DNA of 64,000 bases. It comes from Rhizobium herbae. GTDB taxonomy: Bacteria > Pseudomonadota > Alphaproteobacteria > Rhizobiales > Rhizobiaceae. Positions 34,290 through 43,583 of the stretch are shown in pieces. The DNA lies in assembly GCF_017873135.1 (NCBI RefSeq), contig NZ_JAGGJV010000002.1:558001-622000 (forward strand), given 5' to 3'. The first letter of the stretch is position 1. Each line of letters begins with the position of its first letter. A model generated the notes under the pieces. It was not told the origin of the DNA. It was given only the letters and a program-made list of their open reading frames with translations, and did no database searches. The position numbers and the translations under genes were made by a program.

Positions 34290-35501
34290 ATGTCAGACGA
34301 CACTCTTTCTTCCCTTCCGGCCGCCCGCTGGGGCGGTATGTCCAGCGCGGAACTGGCCCTGGCCGTCGGCGGCTTCGGCATCGGCACCGGCGAATTCGCC
34401 ATCATGGGGCTGCTGCCGCAGGTGGCCGACGATCTCTCGGTTTCGGTTCCCTATGCCGGCCATGTCATCAGCGCCTATGCCATCGGCGTCGTTGTCGGCG
34501 CGCCGCTGATTGCGGTGCTCGCCGCGCGGTTTTCCCGCCACAATGTCCTGCTTGCCCTCATGAGTCTGTTTGCGCTTGGAAATCTTGCCAGTGCCGTTGC
34601 CGGCAGCTTCGGTCTGCTGGTTGCGGCCCGCTTTCTCGCCGGCCTGCCGCACGGCGCCTATTTCGGGGTTGCCGCCCTGGTTGCCGCCGGCATGGCGGCA
34701 CCGCATCAGCGGGCGCGCGCCATCGGCCGGGTCATGATGGGCCTGACCGTTGCCACCCTGCTTGGGACGCCGCTTGCCGCCTGGTTCGGCCAGGCGCTCG
34801 GCTGGCGTGCCGCCTTCGCCATCGTCGGCGCCATCAGCTTGCTCACCATCGTGCTGACATGGTTCTATGTCCCGAAGGACCGCGCCAACCCGACCGCCTC
34901 GCCGCTGACGGAACTCGCCGCGCTCGGCAAATCCCAGGTCTGGCTGACGCTCGGCATCTGTGCCATCGGCTGCGGCGGCATGTTCGCGGTGTTCAGCTAC
35001 ATCACGCCGGCGCTGACCGAGGTTGCCGGCGTCTCGCTCGGCAGTGTCCCGATCATGCTCTCGGTGTTCGGCGCCGGCATGATCCTCGGCAATATCGTGG
35101 GTTCTCGCCTTGCCGACTGGTCGCTGATGCCGGCGATCGGCATTGCGCTCGTCTTCAACCTCGTCGCCTATGTGCTGTTCTACTTCACCATGACGACGCC
35201 GTGGATGGCCGTCGTCAACGTGCTGCTGATCGGCGGCGGGTTTGCCGTCGTGCCCGGCATCCAGATGCGGCTGATGGATGTGGCGGGCGAGGCCCAGACA
35301 CTGGCGGCCGCGGCCAGCCATTCCGCCTTCAACCTTGCCAATGCGCTCGGCGCCTGGCTCGGCGGCCTGTCGATCGCGGCCGGCTACGGCTGGACATCGA
35401 CCGGTCTGGTCGGCGCGATGATGTCGGTCGCCGGTATCGGCATCTTCCTGTCGTCGGTCTTTCTCGACCGCTCGAAAGCGGCGGTGACCAGCCGTCAATA
35501 G
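34290..35501 (+). CDS. MFS transporter (DHA1 drug-efflux type)
   Basis: A 403-residue major facilitator with 12 predicted helices. The motif after helix 2 (LAARFSRHNVLL) and the helix-5 region (GLTVATLLGTPLAAWFGQALGWRAAF, antiporter motif C style) place it with DHA1 efflux pumps such as AraJ/YdhP. Substrate unknown. Start MSDDTLSSLP at 34290 has a weak AGG. Divergent from fadD. Confidence 0.88.
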   Translation: MSDDTLSSLPAARWGGMSSAELALAVGGFGIGTGEFAIMGLLPQVADDLSVSVPYAGHVISAYAIGVVVGAPLIAVLAARFSRHNVLLALMSLFALGNLASAVAGSFGLLVAARFLAGLPHGAYFGVAALVAAGMAAPHQRARAIGRVMMGLTVATLLGTPLAAWFGQALGWRAAFAIVGAISLLTIVLTWFYVPKDRANPTASPLTELAALGKSQVWLTLGICAIGCGGMFAVFSYITPALTEVAGVSLGSVPIMLSVFGAGMILGNIVGSRLADWSLMPAIGIALVFNLVAYVLFYFTMTTPWMAVVNVLLIGGGFAVVPGIQMRLMDVAGEAQTLAAAASHSAFNLANALGAWLGGLSIAAGYGWTSTGLVGAMMSVAGIGIFLSSVFLDRSKAAVTSRQ

Positions 35502-35690
35502 CTATTCGGGCGCGTTTTCGTCGCGCTGATCGCTGTTTCCTCCCGATGAAATTCGATTGTCATCCGCTTGTGTTGACCATGCGATCATACTTACCTATGG
35601 CGCATGGTTCCCGGCTTGCCGGAAACAAATGGAAACATGCTGGCAAGCCGTGGGTTTTGCTGTCATCTTGATGACATGGAGGAATGCTTT

Positions 35691-36839
35691 TTGCAACTGA
35701 GCAATCGTGAACGGGACGAACTGCCGTCGGAACCGCGCCTTTTCGGTCGTCCGGCCTATGAGCGTTCGGCGCTTGTCGGGCCGATTGCGGCCGCGCGCTG
35801 GCTGCTGGTCTTCGTGCTGCTTGCCGGCGTTTATTTCTTTCACGGCTTTCTCGTGCCGGTGCTGGCAGCGCTTGTCATCGGCTTTGCCACCTGGCCGATC
35901 TATCGCCGTCTTCTGAGCGCCATCGGCGGAAGCCGGACGCTTGGAGCGACCGTGGCGATCATTGCCGTCATTTCCTTCATCGTCGCCCCGATTTCGCTTG
36001 CCGCGGTCTATGCCGTCGACGAAGTCCGCGACTGGGTGGCCTGGACCATCGAGACGAATGCGTCCGGCGCGCCCGTGCCGATGTGGCTGACGCAGATTCC
36101 CGGGCTCGGGGTCTGGCTTGGAGAACAATGGGCGAAATATGTCGGTCATCCCGGCGCGCTCGGCGAACTGGTCCAATTGGTCAGCGGTTCCAATATCGGC
36201 AATATCTATCGCGGCGTGCTCGTCGTCGGCGCCTCGGCCTTCCAGTCGTTCCTGACGCTTCTTTTCATGCTGATAACGCTTTTCTTCGTCTACCGCGACG
36301 GCGAGAAACTCGTTGCCCAGCTTGATCGCCTGGGGGAGCGCATCCTGCCGATGCGCTGGGAGCGCGTCTCGCGCATCGTGCCCTTGACCATCAGCTCGAC
36401 GGTCACCGGCATGGGCGTTATCGCCATCGGCGAAGGCATCGTGCTCGGCGTTGCCTATTGGCTGGCCGGCGTTCCGTCGCCGGTCACGCTCGGCATCATC
36501 ACCGGCATCATGGCGCTGGTTCCCGGCGGTGCGCCGCTCTGCTTCACGCTGGTGTCCGTCTATCTCTTCGCCAGCGGATCGCCTTTCGCGGCCGTCGCCC
36601 TGTTTGCATGGGGAACGATCGAGCTGTTCATCGTCGACAAGACGCTGCGGCCGAGGCTCGTCGGCGGACCGATCAAGCTGCCCTTCCTGCCGACCTTCTT
36701 CGGCCTCGTCGGCGGCGTCAAGACGATGGGCTTTCTGGGGCTTTTCGTCGGGCCGGTGTTGATGGCGCTGCTGGTATCGATCTGGCGGGAATGGCTGCGG
36801 GAGGTCACCACGCCGCCGCCAAGCACCATCATCAAATAA
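35691..36839 (+). CDS. AI-2E/PerM family transporter
   Basis: A 382-residue membrane protein of the UPF0118/AI-2E family with about eight helices. Family features are the N-terminal helix pair (ARWLLVFVLLAGVYFFHGF), the cytoplasmic region before LLFMLITLFFVYRDG and the C-terminal GPVLMALLVSIWREW. I chose TTG 35691 because GGAGG lies 8 nt before it; ATG 35676 is possible but has no such site. Family members export autoinducer-2 or act as sodium/proton antiporters; the substrate here is unknown. Confidence 0.85.
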   Translation: MQLSNRERDELPSEPRLFGRPAYERSALVGPIAAARWLLVFVLLAGVYFFHGFLVPVLAALVIGFATWPIYRRLLSAIGGSRTLGATVAIIAVISFIVAPISLAAVYAVDEVRDWVAWTIETNASGAPVPMWLTQIPGLGVWLGEQWAKYVGHPGALGELVQLVSGSNIGNIYRGVLVVGASAFQSFLTLLFMLITLFFVYRDGEKLVAQLDRLGERILPMRWERVSRIVPLTISSTVTGMGVIAIGEGIVLGVAYWLAGVPSPVTLGIITGIMALVPGGAPLCFTLVSVYLFASGSPFAAVALFAWGTIELFIVDKTLRPRLVGGPIKLPFLPTFFGLVGGVKTMGFLGLFVGPVLMALLVSIWREWLREVTTPPPSTIIK

Positions 36840-37079
36840 GCTCACCGCACGCCTTGATCACGAGCAGGGAACATCGAAACCGTTGCCATGGCCTGCGACT
36901 GCGGTGATGTCGTTTTTGTAAATGGCAGCCGGCGATTTCCATCTCCCAGGCGAAACTGAATCCAAGGATATGAGGGAATTGCCGCGTGATCTGCGCGCCG
37001 GGTTGCGCTAATGGTTCTATGCGCCGAACGGCATCCCGCCGCCGTCAAGGCTGATCCATTCGAAAGTTCAGGGAAGCAG

Positions 37080-37907
37080 ATGAACCGCACTTACTACGCC
37101 CCGCAGGGCGGCGCCCCCGCGCAAACGCAGCTGTTGACGGACCGCGCCGTCTTCACCGAAGCCTATGCCATCATCCCCAAGGGCGTGATGATGGACATCG
37201 TCACCAGCTTCTTGCCGTTCTGGGAAAACACCCGCCTCTGGGTCCTGTCGCGGCCGCTCTCCGGTTTCGCCGAGACCTTCTCGCAATACATCATGGAAGT
37301 GGCGCCCGGCGGCGGCAGCGACCGGCCGGAACTCGACGAAGCCGCCGAAGGCGTGCTGTTCATCGTCGAGGGTGAACTGACCGTTACGCTCGATGGTCAA
37401 GCCCGTCGGATGTCTCCCGGCGGCTACGCCTTCATTCCGCCCGCCAGCATGTGGTCGGTGCGCAATACGAGCGACAAGCCGGTTCGCTTTCACTGGATAC
37501 GCAAGGCCTACGAGTTCGTCGACGGGCTGGACGTGCCGCCCGCGCTTTTCCTGAATGAAGCCGATATCGCCCCCTCGCCGATGGCCGGGACCGAGGGCAA
37601 GTGGGCGACGACCCGTTTCGTCGACCCCAGTGACCTTCGCCACGACATGCACGTGACGGTCGTCACCTTCGAGCCGGGCGCCGTGATCCCTTTCGCCGAA
37701 ACCCATGTCATGGAACATGGGCTCTATGTGCTGGAAGGCAAGGCGGTCTATCGGCTCAATCAGGATTGGGTCGAGGTCGAGGCCGGCGACTACATGTGGC
37801 TGCGCGCCTTCTGCCCGCAGGCTTGCTATGCCGGCGGCCCCGGCAAATTCCGCTACCTGCTCTACAAGGACGTCAACCGCCACATGAAGCTGAAGCCGCG
37901 CGGCTGA
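37080..37907 (+). CDS. allE: (S)-ureidoglycine aminohydrolase
   Basis: A 275-residue double-cupin enzyme that releases ammonia from (S)-ureidoglycine in purine/allantoin breakdown. N-terminal MNRTYYAPQGG and YAIIPKGVMMDIVTSFLPFWENTR, then two cupins; the metal site of the second includes FAETHVMEHGLYVLEG with the conserved Glu/His set. Length is typical. Start ATG 37080 follows AGGGAAG. No other ureide genes lie in the window, so it stands apart from its pathway partners here. Confidence 0.9.
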   Translation: MNRTYYAPQGGAPAQTQLLTDRAVFTEAYAIIPKGVMMDIVTSFLPFWENTRLWVLSRPLSGFAETFSQYIMEVAPGGGSDRPELDEAAEGVLFIVEGELTVTLDGQARRMSPGGYAFIPPASMWSVRNTSDKPVRFHWIRKAYEFVDGLDVPPALFLNEADIAPSPMAGTEGKWATTRFVDPSDLRHDMHVTVVTFEPGAVIPFAETHVMEHGLYVLEGKAVYRLNQDWVEVEAGDYMWLRAFCPQACYAGGPGKFRYLLYKDVNRHMKLKPRG

Positions 37908-37941
37908 GTTTCCGGCATATCAGCATTTCCGCCGGACAAGC

Positions 37942-38130
37942 TCAGGCAAAGCCGGCGGGGATAGGCGCGATGGTCCGGTCGTTGCCATAGTCCCGCTGAT
38001 GCGCGACATGGCCGCGAAGGCGGCGCGGCGAGCACGTGATCTCGATGGCGGGAAGTTCGAAAGCGCCATCGGCATAGGTGCCGGTGTCCTCGGCATCGTC
38101 GCGCTTGCCCTTGAGCAGATTGAAGATCAT
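37942..38130 (-). CDS. Small hypothetical protein, 62 aa
   Basis: A 62-residue protein beginning MIFNLLKGKRDDAEDTG. The start follows GGGAGGG at good distance. It is charged and soluble, with a single Cys and no signal peptide or membrane segment. I do not recognise a family. It is convergent with allE, separated by 34 nt. Confidence 0.6.
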   Translation of the reverse strand: MIFNLLKGKRDDAEDTGTYADGAFELPAIEITCSPRRLRGHVAHQRDYGNDRTIAPIPAGFA

Positions 38131-38333
38131 CGAAGGCCCTCCCGGTTTTCGCATCAACGGCCGATCCGCCGAAACCGTTCCGCTCATAACCGAAAAATAG
38201 TTAAAAAATTAACCATGTTCGCGAGGGGAACTCTGTCGCGGGGAGCTACGCGCTGCCAGGGGCGATCATACAGACGATGTAAGACATCGGTGCGTCGCGC
38301 GGTTGGTGTTCGAAGCCGCGATCTGTCGAAAGA

Positions 38334-38495
38334 TCAATTCAGCGGTCGGGTAACCAGCTCTTCGTTCAAGATCCGGAATGCTTCGTCGAGGGCGTCGACC
38401 AGGATGTCGGTCAGCTTGTCGCCGTTGTCGTCCTGCAGGAAGAGGGCAATTGCAGCGTCCTGGGAATTGGCGAAATATTCGACGGTATTCGACAT
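38334..38495 (-). CDS. Small acidic hypothetical protein, 53 aa
   Basis: A 53-codon ORF too short for routine length cut-offs. It starts MSNTVEYFANSQDAA and is acidic and helical (DKLTDILVDALDEAFRILNEEL). GAGGA lies 8 nt upstream of ATG 38495. No cysteine, signal or membrane segment. Third-position GC bias is clear, which supports coding. The family is unknown; the sequence has the general feel of a small regulator or antitoxin, but that is only a guess. Confidence 0.5.
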   Translation of the reverse strand: MSNTVEYFANSQDAAIALFLQDDNGDKLTDILVDALDEAFRILNEELVTRPLN

Positions 38496-39182
38496 GTCAT
38501 TGTCCTCTGCTGTCCGGCTTCATGCCAGTGATAGGGACACTGGTACGGCGCGTCGCTTGCGCCGGGCTTGAACAGTTGGACGGGAGGTCAGCCAATAGGG
38601 CGGAATTCTGATTCCGTCGAGTTAAATCGTGCTTCGATGGGCGTAGGCTTGCACTTCTTGTTCGCATGCGCTCGGAAAATCCCGCTTGCGACGCAGCGAT
38701 TTTGCCACGGCTGTTCCCCGGCTTTGACGGCAAAGGCCACAAGCGGCGCCGCGTGGGAAATGTATCTGCCTTGGGGGCGTTGGACATGCCGCTCCGGCCC
38801 GTCGAAAAGCAGCCGTGCAACACGCGTCATCGCACCAGGCGGCAGTGTGGGACGCCGTGCGATCGAATTAATGCAAGGAAATCTGTGGTTGATGATATCG
38901 ATAGTGTCCGGCATGCAATCATGCGCTCCGGCTTGCCGAAAGATCGTGCCAGCCTGAGATCGCCAAGACCCTTTGATCTCGGGAGGATGGGTCCGGAAGG
39001 ATCGATCTCCCACCGAAAAGTGGCGGCTGCATTTTGCATGATGGATGAATGCAGCGGTCCTGGCAGCCAACTGGGACCCCGATATGTGTTCAGGGGGCTC
39101 GCCATACCACGTTGCATCACGTCGATTTTCAGAGCTTCGCCCGCCCGCCGCTCCGATCGATCGTAAACTTCCGAGGATGACC
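38496..39182. other. Gene-poor stretch
   Basis: A 687-nt stretch with overlapping open frames on both strands (for example 38588-39283 minus and 38666-39166 plus), but none has a good ribosome-binding site, recognisable domains or normal codon use. I see no gene, RNA or repeat I can support. It may be decayed sequence. Confidence 0.45.
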
Positions 39183-39662
39183 ATGTCTAAATCCACCGAC
39201 GAGCGCCTGAACAAACTTCTTGTGCTGGGAAGCCGCATTGAGAGCGAAGAGAGACGGAAGAAGCAGGATCTCGAGCTTGCCAAAACCCGGAAGGCGGAGC
39301 GCAGGCAATGGGTTGAGGAAAATTGGGTACAAACGTTCCGCCCCAGGATTGAAAGTGCGATCGACGTCCTGAACCAGAAGCTTCAAATGGCCGATATGCC
39401 CCGAATGCGCCTTACGGAGCCGGCTCCCGGGACATCGTCGAAAGTCGAGATGGAAATCTCAAGCGACCTGTCGGGCCGATCCATCAGGAGCGCAGTCAGC
39501 TTGACCGAGGATCATATCCAGTTTCAACACTATCGCCGATCGTCGGCACAAAGCGTGTCGGTCGGGCACAACGTCATCAGCTTGAACGATTTCACCACGG
39601 ACAAGGTCAACGAAGTCCTTTTGGACGTGCTTGATGCGTTTACCCGGGACTTTCCAAAGTAG
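39183..39662 (+). CDS. Hypothetical basic coiled-coil protein, 159 aa
   Basis: A 159-residue protein. The N-terminal half (about 1-45: KSTDERLNKLLVLGSRIESEERRKKQDLELAKTR) is highly charged and would form a coiled coil; the second half has beta-strand character (KVEMEISSDLSGRSIR, HIQFQHYRRS). ATG 39183 has GAGG at proper distance; the ATG at 39177 overlaps that site. No signal peptide. Not a family I recognise. Isolated between a gene-poor stretch and tRNA-Thr. Confidence 0.55.
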   Translation: MSKSTDERLNKLLVLGSRIESEERRKKQDLELAKTRKAERRQWVEENWVQTFRPRIESAIDVLNQKLQMADMPRMRLTEPAPGTSSKVEMEISSDLSGRSIRSAVSLTEDHIQFQHYRRSSAQSVSVGHNVISLNDFTTDKVNEVLLDVLDAFTRDFPK

Positions 39663-39835
39663 CGGACGGAATTCATGCCGGACATGGACGCGACCTGGCA
39701 CGCTGAACCAGCCCTCAATGCGGCGATGATACCGAACGATCCCGCGCAGATATCGGCCATGTCTTATGGATGCAGGAATGCGACCCGAACCCTGCGGACG
39801 CGATTCGCGTGTCTCCGGTATGGACAATGGAAGAA

Positions 39836-39911
39836 TGGTGCCGCTTGCAGGACTCGAACCTGCGACCCCATCATTACGAATGATGTGCTCTACCACCTGA
39901 GCTAAAGCGGC
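39836..39911 (-). tRNA. tRNA-Thr (CGU anticodon)
   Basis: A 76-nt tRNA including an encoded CCA end. The acceptor stem GCCGCTT pairs with AAGCGGC, the D arm reads GCTCAGGTGGTAGAGC, the anticodon arm ATCATTCGTAATGAT shows CGT, and the T arm is GCAGGTTCGAGTCCTGC. All four arms pair well. Confidence 0.97.
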
Positions 39912-40033
39912 CAGCATGCGTTCCGCAATGCAGCGGAACGATGTGTGAGGGGCTGATACCTGCAAACCGATGGGATTTCAAGCCATCAGTTTTGAGAACC
40001 TGAAAAAAGCGACGGACAACGGAAAGGTGGGTT

Positions 40034-40993
40034 TTACAGCGCCAGTTTTTGCCGCGCCTCCGCATACTCCCGGGCAAGCCGGTCGACGAGGTTGGCGACG
40101 GGTGCGATCTCGGTGACGGCACCGATGCCCTGGCCGCAGCCCCAGATGTCCTTCCAGGCCTTGGCGCCGGTCGTCGCCGTTTCGAAATCCATCTTCGAGG
40201 GGTCGGCCTCGGGCAGATGATCGGGGTCCATGCCGGCGGCTGTGATCGAGGGTTTCAGATAATTGCCGTGGATGCCGGTGAAATAGTTGGAATAGACGAT
40301 GTCGGCGGCAGCGCTGTCGACGATCATCTGCTTGTAGGCATCGCTGGCGCGCGCCTCCGTGGTGGCGATGAAGGGCGAGCCGATATAGGCCATGTCGGCG
40401 CCCATCGCCTGGGCTGCGAGCACTGCGCCCCCGGTGGAAATCGCCCCCGACAGCAAAAGCGGACCGTCGAACCAGGTGCGGATTTCCTGAATAAGGGCAA
40501 AGGGAGAGAGCGTTCCGGCATGGCCGCCGGCACCGGTCGCAACGGCGATCAGCCCGTCGGCGCCCTTGCGGATGGCCGAATCGGCGTGGCGGTTGTTGAT
40601 CACGTCATGCAGCACGATGCCGCCATAGGAATGGATCGCGGCATTGACCTCGGGCACGGCGCCGAGCGAGGAAATGACGATCGGCACCTTGTATTTGACG
40701 CAGAGCATCAGGTCGTGTTCGAGCCGCTTGTTGGATTTGTGGACGATCTGGTTGACGGCGAAGGGGGCTGCCGGCCTGCCGGGGTTGCGGGTGTTGTGTG
40801 CAGCCAGTTCCTGCGTGATCTCGGCCAGCCATTCGTCCAGTTGTGCTTCGGGCCGGGCGTTCAACGCGGGAAACGAACCGACGACACCCGCCTTGCACTG
40901 GGCCAGCGTCAGGGCCGGATGGGAGATGATGAAAAGCGGCGCTGCGACGACGGGCAGCCGCGTGGTGCCGTTGAGAATGGCTGGCAAAGACAA
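40034..40993 (-). CDS. Nitronate monooxygenase
   Basis: A 319-residue FMN enzyme of the 2-nitropropane dioxygenase family, which oxidises alkyl nitronates. FMN-site features: VVAAPLFIISHPALTLAQCKAG at the N terminus, the VATGAGGHAG motif with the catalytic-type His, LSGAISTGGAVLAAQAMGADMAYIGSPF. Start is TTG 40993, preceded by GGGAG; no ATG fits homology. A LiuR-like palindrome sits 24-39 nt upstream. In alphaproteobacteria such genes often sit in fatty-acid or acyl-CoA catabolic regulons, so the natural substrate may be something other than nitronate. Confidence 0.88.
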   Translation of the reverse strand: MSLPAILNGTTRLPVVAAPLFIISHPALTLAQCKAGVVGSFPALNARPEAQLDEWLAEITQELAAHNTRNPGRPAAPFAVNQIVHKSNKRLEHDLMLCVKYKVPIVISSLGAVPEVNAAIHSYGGIVLHDVINNRHADSAIRKGADGLIAVATGAGGHAGTLSPFALIQEIRTWFDGPLLLSGAISTGGAVLAAQAMGADMAYIGSPFIATTEARASDAYKQMIVDSAAADIVYSNYFTGIHGNYLKPSITAAGMDPDHLPEADPSKMDFETATTGAKAWKDIWGCGQGIGAVTEIAPVANLVDRLAREYAEARQKLAL

Positions 40994-41016
40994 GGGTTCG
41001 CTCCCGTTTCGATTAA

Positions 41017-41032
41017 TTGACGTTTTCGTAAA
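41017..41032. promoter_or_regulatory. LiuR-like palindrome upstream of nitronate monooxygenase
   Basis: TTGACGTTTTCGTAAA fits TTnACGTnnACGTnAA with one mismatch and lies directly before the ribosome-binding site of the nitronate monooxygenase gene, a usual repressor position. The same motif precedes fadD. The rest of the 391-nt gap up to 41384 shows no other feature I can support. Confidence 0.45.
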
Positions 41033-41384
41033 CGTAAGAACTTTATCAGCCGCGTTTCGTTTTGCAAAGCCGCTTTGCATGGGCTGACACGGCCGGGTGG
41101 GTGAAATCCCCGGGGTTTTCCCCGGCGCTATCAGTCAGTTTCATGCGCAAGGCTTGCAGATCGCCGCGTCAACCGTTACCCAATTGTTAACACATCCAAA
41201 AGCGTACCGGGGTTCATGAGAACTCCGGCCGCGACGGTGGATTGCTGGTGGAACCGAGGCGCCGGCCATGGGTGCGATGCTTCGGGGCGATGTTGACGGC
41301 ATGTCTGCCCGGCTCCGGGGCTTCGGCCCGAGTGCGACATGCTCTTGCAGGGCGGCTTGATGCCTGCACCAAGAAGGACGGATA

Positions 41385-42530
41385 GTGAGCGGACTGGAAA
41401 CTGCCATCAGACATGCGCTGGAACGCTCGGACAGGGCGAATTCCGAGACGCGCGCGCGCATCTATCAATCGGCGCGAAACGCGCTTGAGGCCGGCCTCAA
41501 AAAGCAGGACGTGCACGATCCGGCCGTGATCACCCAGCAGCGCCACCGCCTGGAGGCCATCATCCACGCCATCGAACTGGAGGAACGCGCCACGCTGAAG
41601 GCGGCTGCGTCGGTGCCGCCGCCGGTCCGGATCGATACCACCGGCAACGGCAATCCCTCCGCTTCGGCGGAGCTGGATGACGGAATCCACATGCCGCCCG
41701 AGCAAGGCGCGGGCGTGGACCATAGCCCCGTCGCCGACGGCGGACTTGCAGGCCTGCGTCCGGAGCGCCGCGAGGCCACCCGTGGCGCGGAGGCGGCACC
41801 CCTCGAGCCGACCGCCGAAAAGCGCGGCAAGGCTGCCAAGGCCGCGGCAGTTCAGCCAAAGCCGCGCCGGCGCAAGCGGGGCAGCTTTCTGTCTTTCGTC
41901 ATGGTCGTGACCACATTGGTCGCCGCTTTTGTCATGGCGGCCTGGTGGGTTGAAACCAGCGGTCTTCTGAAGTCGGCCGCCGAGCGCGATACCAGCGTCG
42001 CCAATCCGCCCTCGACGGTGCAGTCGGAGGATTTCGACGGCGAAGCCGGGTTGAGGACGCTCGGAACCCAGTCGGGCTTCTCCGGCGATTGGATCGATGT
42101 CTTCACGCCTGCCGATGCAGCCAATGTCAAGGCAGGCAGCCAGGCTGCGGCGGATCCCGTCAGCGACGAACGCGGCCAGCGCCTTCGCGTCACGTCGGCG
42201 ACGGCGGAGGCCGGCGGCAACGTGCTGATCGAGATTCCGGCCTCGGTGCTTGAGCAGATTTCTGGCAAGACATCCACCGTGGCGCTGAGCGTTCAGGCGG
42301 ATGCGGGCAAGCAGACACAGTTTTCGGTCGAATGCGATTTTTCCTCGCTTGGCGATTGCGGTCGTCACCGGTTCACGGTGAACGAGGAAAAGAGCGACAT
42401 GCTGTTCAAGGTGACGTTCGACCGCAGCCTCGCCCCGAGTTCACCCGGCCACATCCTGATCAACAGCGACGTGACAGGCGCCGGCAACAGCCTTAGCGTA
42501 TTCGCCGTCCGTATCCTTCCCGGGCAATAG
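41385..42530 (+). CDS. Single-pass membrane protein of unknown function, 381 aa
   Basis: A 381-residue protein starting at GTG (AAGGA upstream). A charged cytoplasmic part (about 1-160) includes a helical first 60 residues with RDKAN-like repeats and an Ala/Pro-rich low-complexity stretch; a basic patch PKPRRRKRG precedes one membrane helix (about 168-190, FLSFVMVVTTLVAAFVMAAWWV). The C-terminal 190 residues are periplasmic with beta character and two Cys (VECDFSSLGDCGRH) likely disulfide-bonded. Not recognised. Convergent with ppk2, only 22 nt between stops. Confidence 0.75.
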   Translation: MSGLETAIRHALERSDRANSETRARIYQSARNALEAGLKKQDVHDPAVITQQRHRLEAIIHAIELEERATLKAAASVPPPVRIDTTGNGNPSASAELDDGIHMPPEQGAGVDHSPVADGGLAGLRPERREATRGAEAAPLEPTAEKRGKAAKAAAVQPKPRRRKRGSFLSFVMVVTTLVAAFVMAAWWVETSGLLKSAAERDTSVANPPSTVQSEDFDGEAGLRTLGTQSGFSGDWIDVFTPADAANVKAGSQAAADPVSDERGQRLRVTSATAEAGGNVLIEIPASVLEQISGKTSTVALSVQADAGKQTQFSVECDFSSLGDCGRHRFTVNEEKSDMLFKVTFDRSLAPSSPGHILINSDVTGAGNSLSVFAVRILPGQ

Positions 42531-42552
42531 CCGCTGGGCTGCGGCCGGGCGG

Positions 42553-43434
42553 CTATTTCACGAAGCCGGGCCCGAAGCCGACGATCTTGTCGTCGATCTC
42601 GCCGATCGCGGCTTTGTCCTTACCGTCATAATCGAGCGTCTTCAGGATATGGCGGATGAGGTCCAGGCGGGCGCGCCGCTTGTCGTTGGCGCGCACCACC
42701 GTCCATGGCGCATGGTCGGAATGGGTTTCCTTCAGCATGGTGTCGCGGGCTTCGGTATACAGGTCCCATTTCGTCAGCGCCGCGATATCCATCGGCGAGA
42801 GCTTCCACACCTTCAAGGGATCATGGCGCCGGTCGTGGAACCGCTTCAGTTGCATCTCGCGGCCGATATCCAGCCAGAACTTGAAGAAGTGGATGCCGTC
42901 ACCGGTGATCAGTTTTTCAACGCGCGGCGTCTGCTTGAGGAAATGTTGTTGCTGCTCGGGCGTGCAGAAGCCCATGACAGGCTCGACGCCGCCGCGATTG
43001 TACCAGGAGCGGTCGAACATCACGAATTCGCCGGCGGTTGGAAAATGCGCGAAGTAGCGCTGATAATACCATTGGCCTTTTTCGGTATCGGTCGGCTTGG
43101 TCAGCGCGACGACGCGGGCCGAGCGCGGGTTCAAGTAGGCGTTCGTGGCATGGATCGCCCCGCCCTTGCCGGCGGCGTCGCGGCCCTCGAATATAGCCAC
43201 CACGCGCTGGCCGGTTGCCTGCAGCCAGAATTGTACCTTGACGAGTTCGACCTGCAGCTTCTCCAGCATTGCGTCATAGGCGTCGCTATCGAGCTTCTTG
43301 TCATAGGGATAATCGCCCGAAGATAGCGCGGCCTTGTCGATCCAGCCGGGCAATTCCGGATTGTCGATGTCGAAAATGCGTTCCTTGCCGTTGATCACCA
43401 GCTCGACCGGCTTGTTTTCTTCCATATCCGTCAT
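42553..43434 (-). CDS. ppk2: Polyphosphate kinase 2
   Basis: A 293-residue PPK2 that transfers phosphate between polyphosphate and nucleoside diphosphates or monophosphates. Walker [14 protein letters not shown], the lid segment with [13 protein letters not shown], and Walker [18 protein letters not shown] are present; length fits a one-domain class I enzyme. Divergent from phoR across 150 nt; neighbours belong to phosphate sensing, which agrees with a role in phosphate storage or use. Confidence 0.93.
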   Translation of the reverse strand: MTDMEENKPVELVINGKERIFDIDNPELPGWIDKAALSSGDYPYDKKLDSDAYDAMLEKLQVELVKVQFWLQATGQRVVAIFEGRDAAGKGGAIHATNAYLNPRSARVVALTKPTDTEKGQWYYQRYFAHFPTAGEFVMFDRSWYNRGGVEPVMGFCTPEQQQHFLKQTPRVEKLITGDGIHFFKFWLDIGREMQLKRFHDRRHDPLKVWKLSPMDIAALTKWDLYTEARDTMLKETHSDHAPWTVVRANDKRRARLDLIRHILKTLDYDGKDKAAIGEIDDKIVGFGPGFVK

Positions 43435-43583
43435 GATGTGCCCTCCCTGAACGCTTTTTGCGGCCGGCTGCCGATTTCACGGGAGGAGGCCACAATTGCA
43501 TTGCGAATTCAAGCATGCCGTGAAAATCATGTCATGAACCTCCGATATCACCGGTTGATTGTACCCGTGCACGAGAGAGCATC

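Noticed and set aside
34293..35498. 401-codon minus-strand ORF antisense to the MFS gene
   Set aside because: Shadow frame of a membrane protein gene, dominated by Arg, Asp and Gly.
35595..36845. 416-codon minus-strand ORF antisense to the AI-2E family gene
   Set aside because: Same reasoning; highly charged low-complexity translation and no start signal.
38588..39283. 231-codon minus-strand ORF
   Set aside because: Overlaps the start of the coiled-coil gene and shows rare-codon-rich, domain-free sequence.
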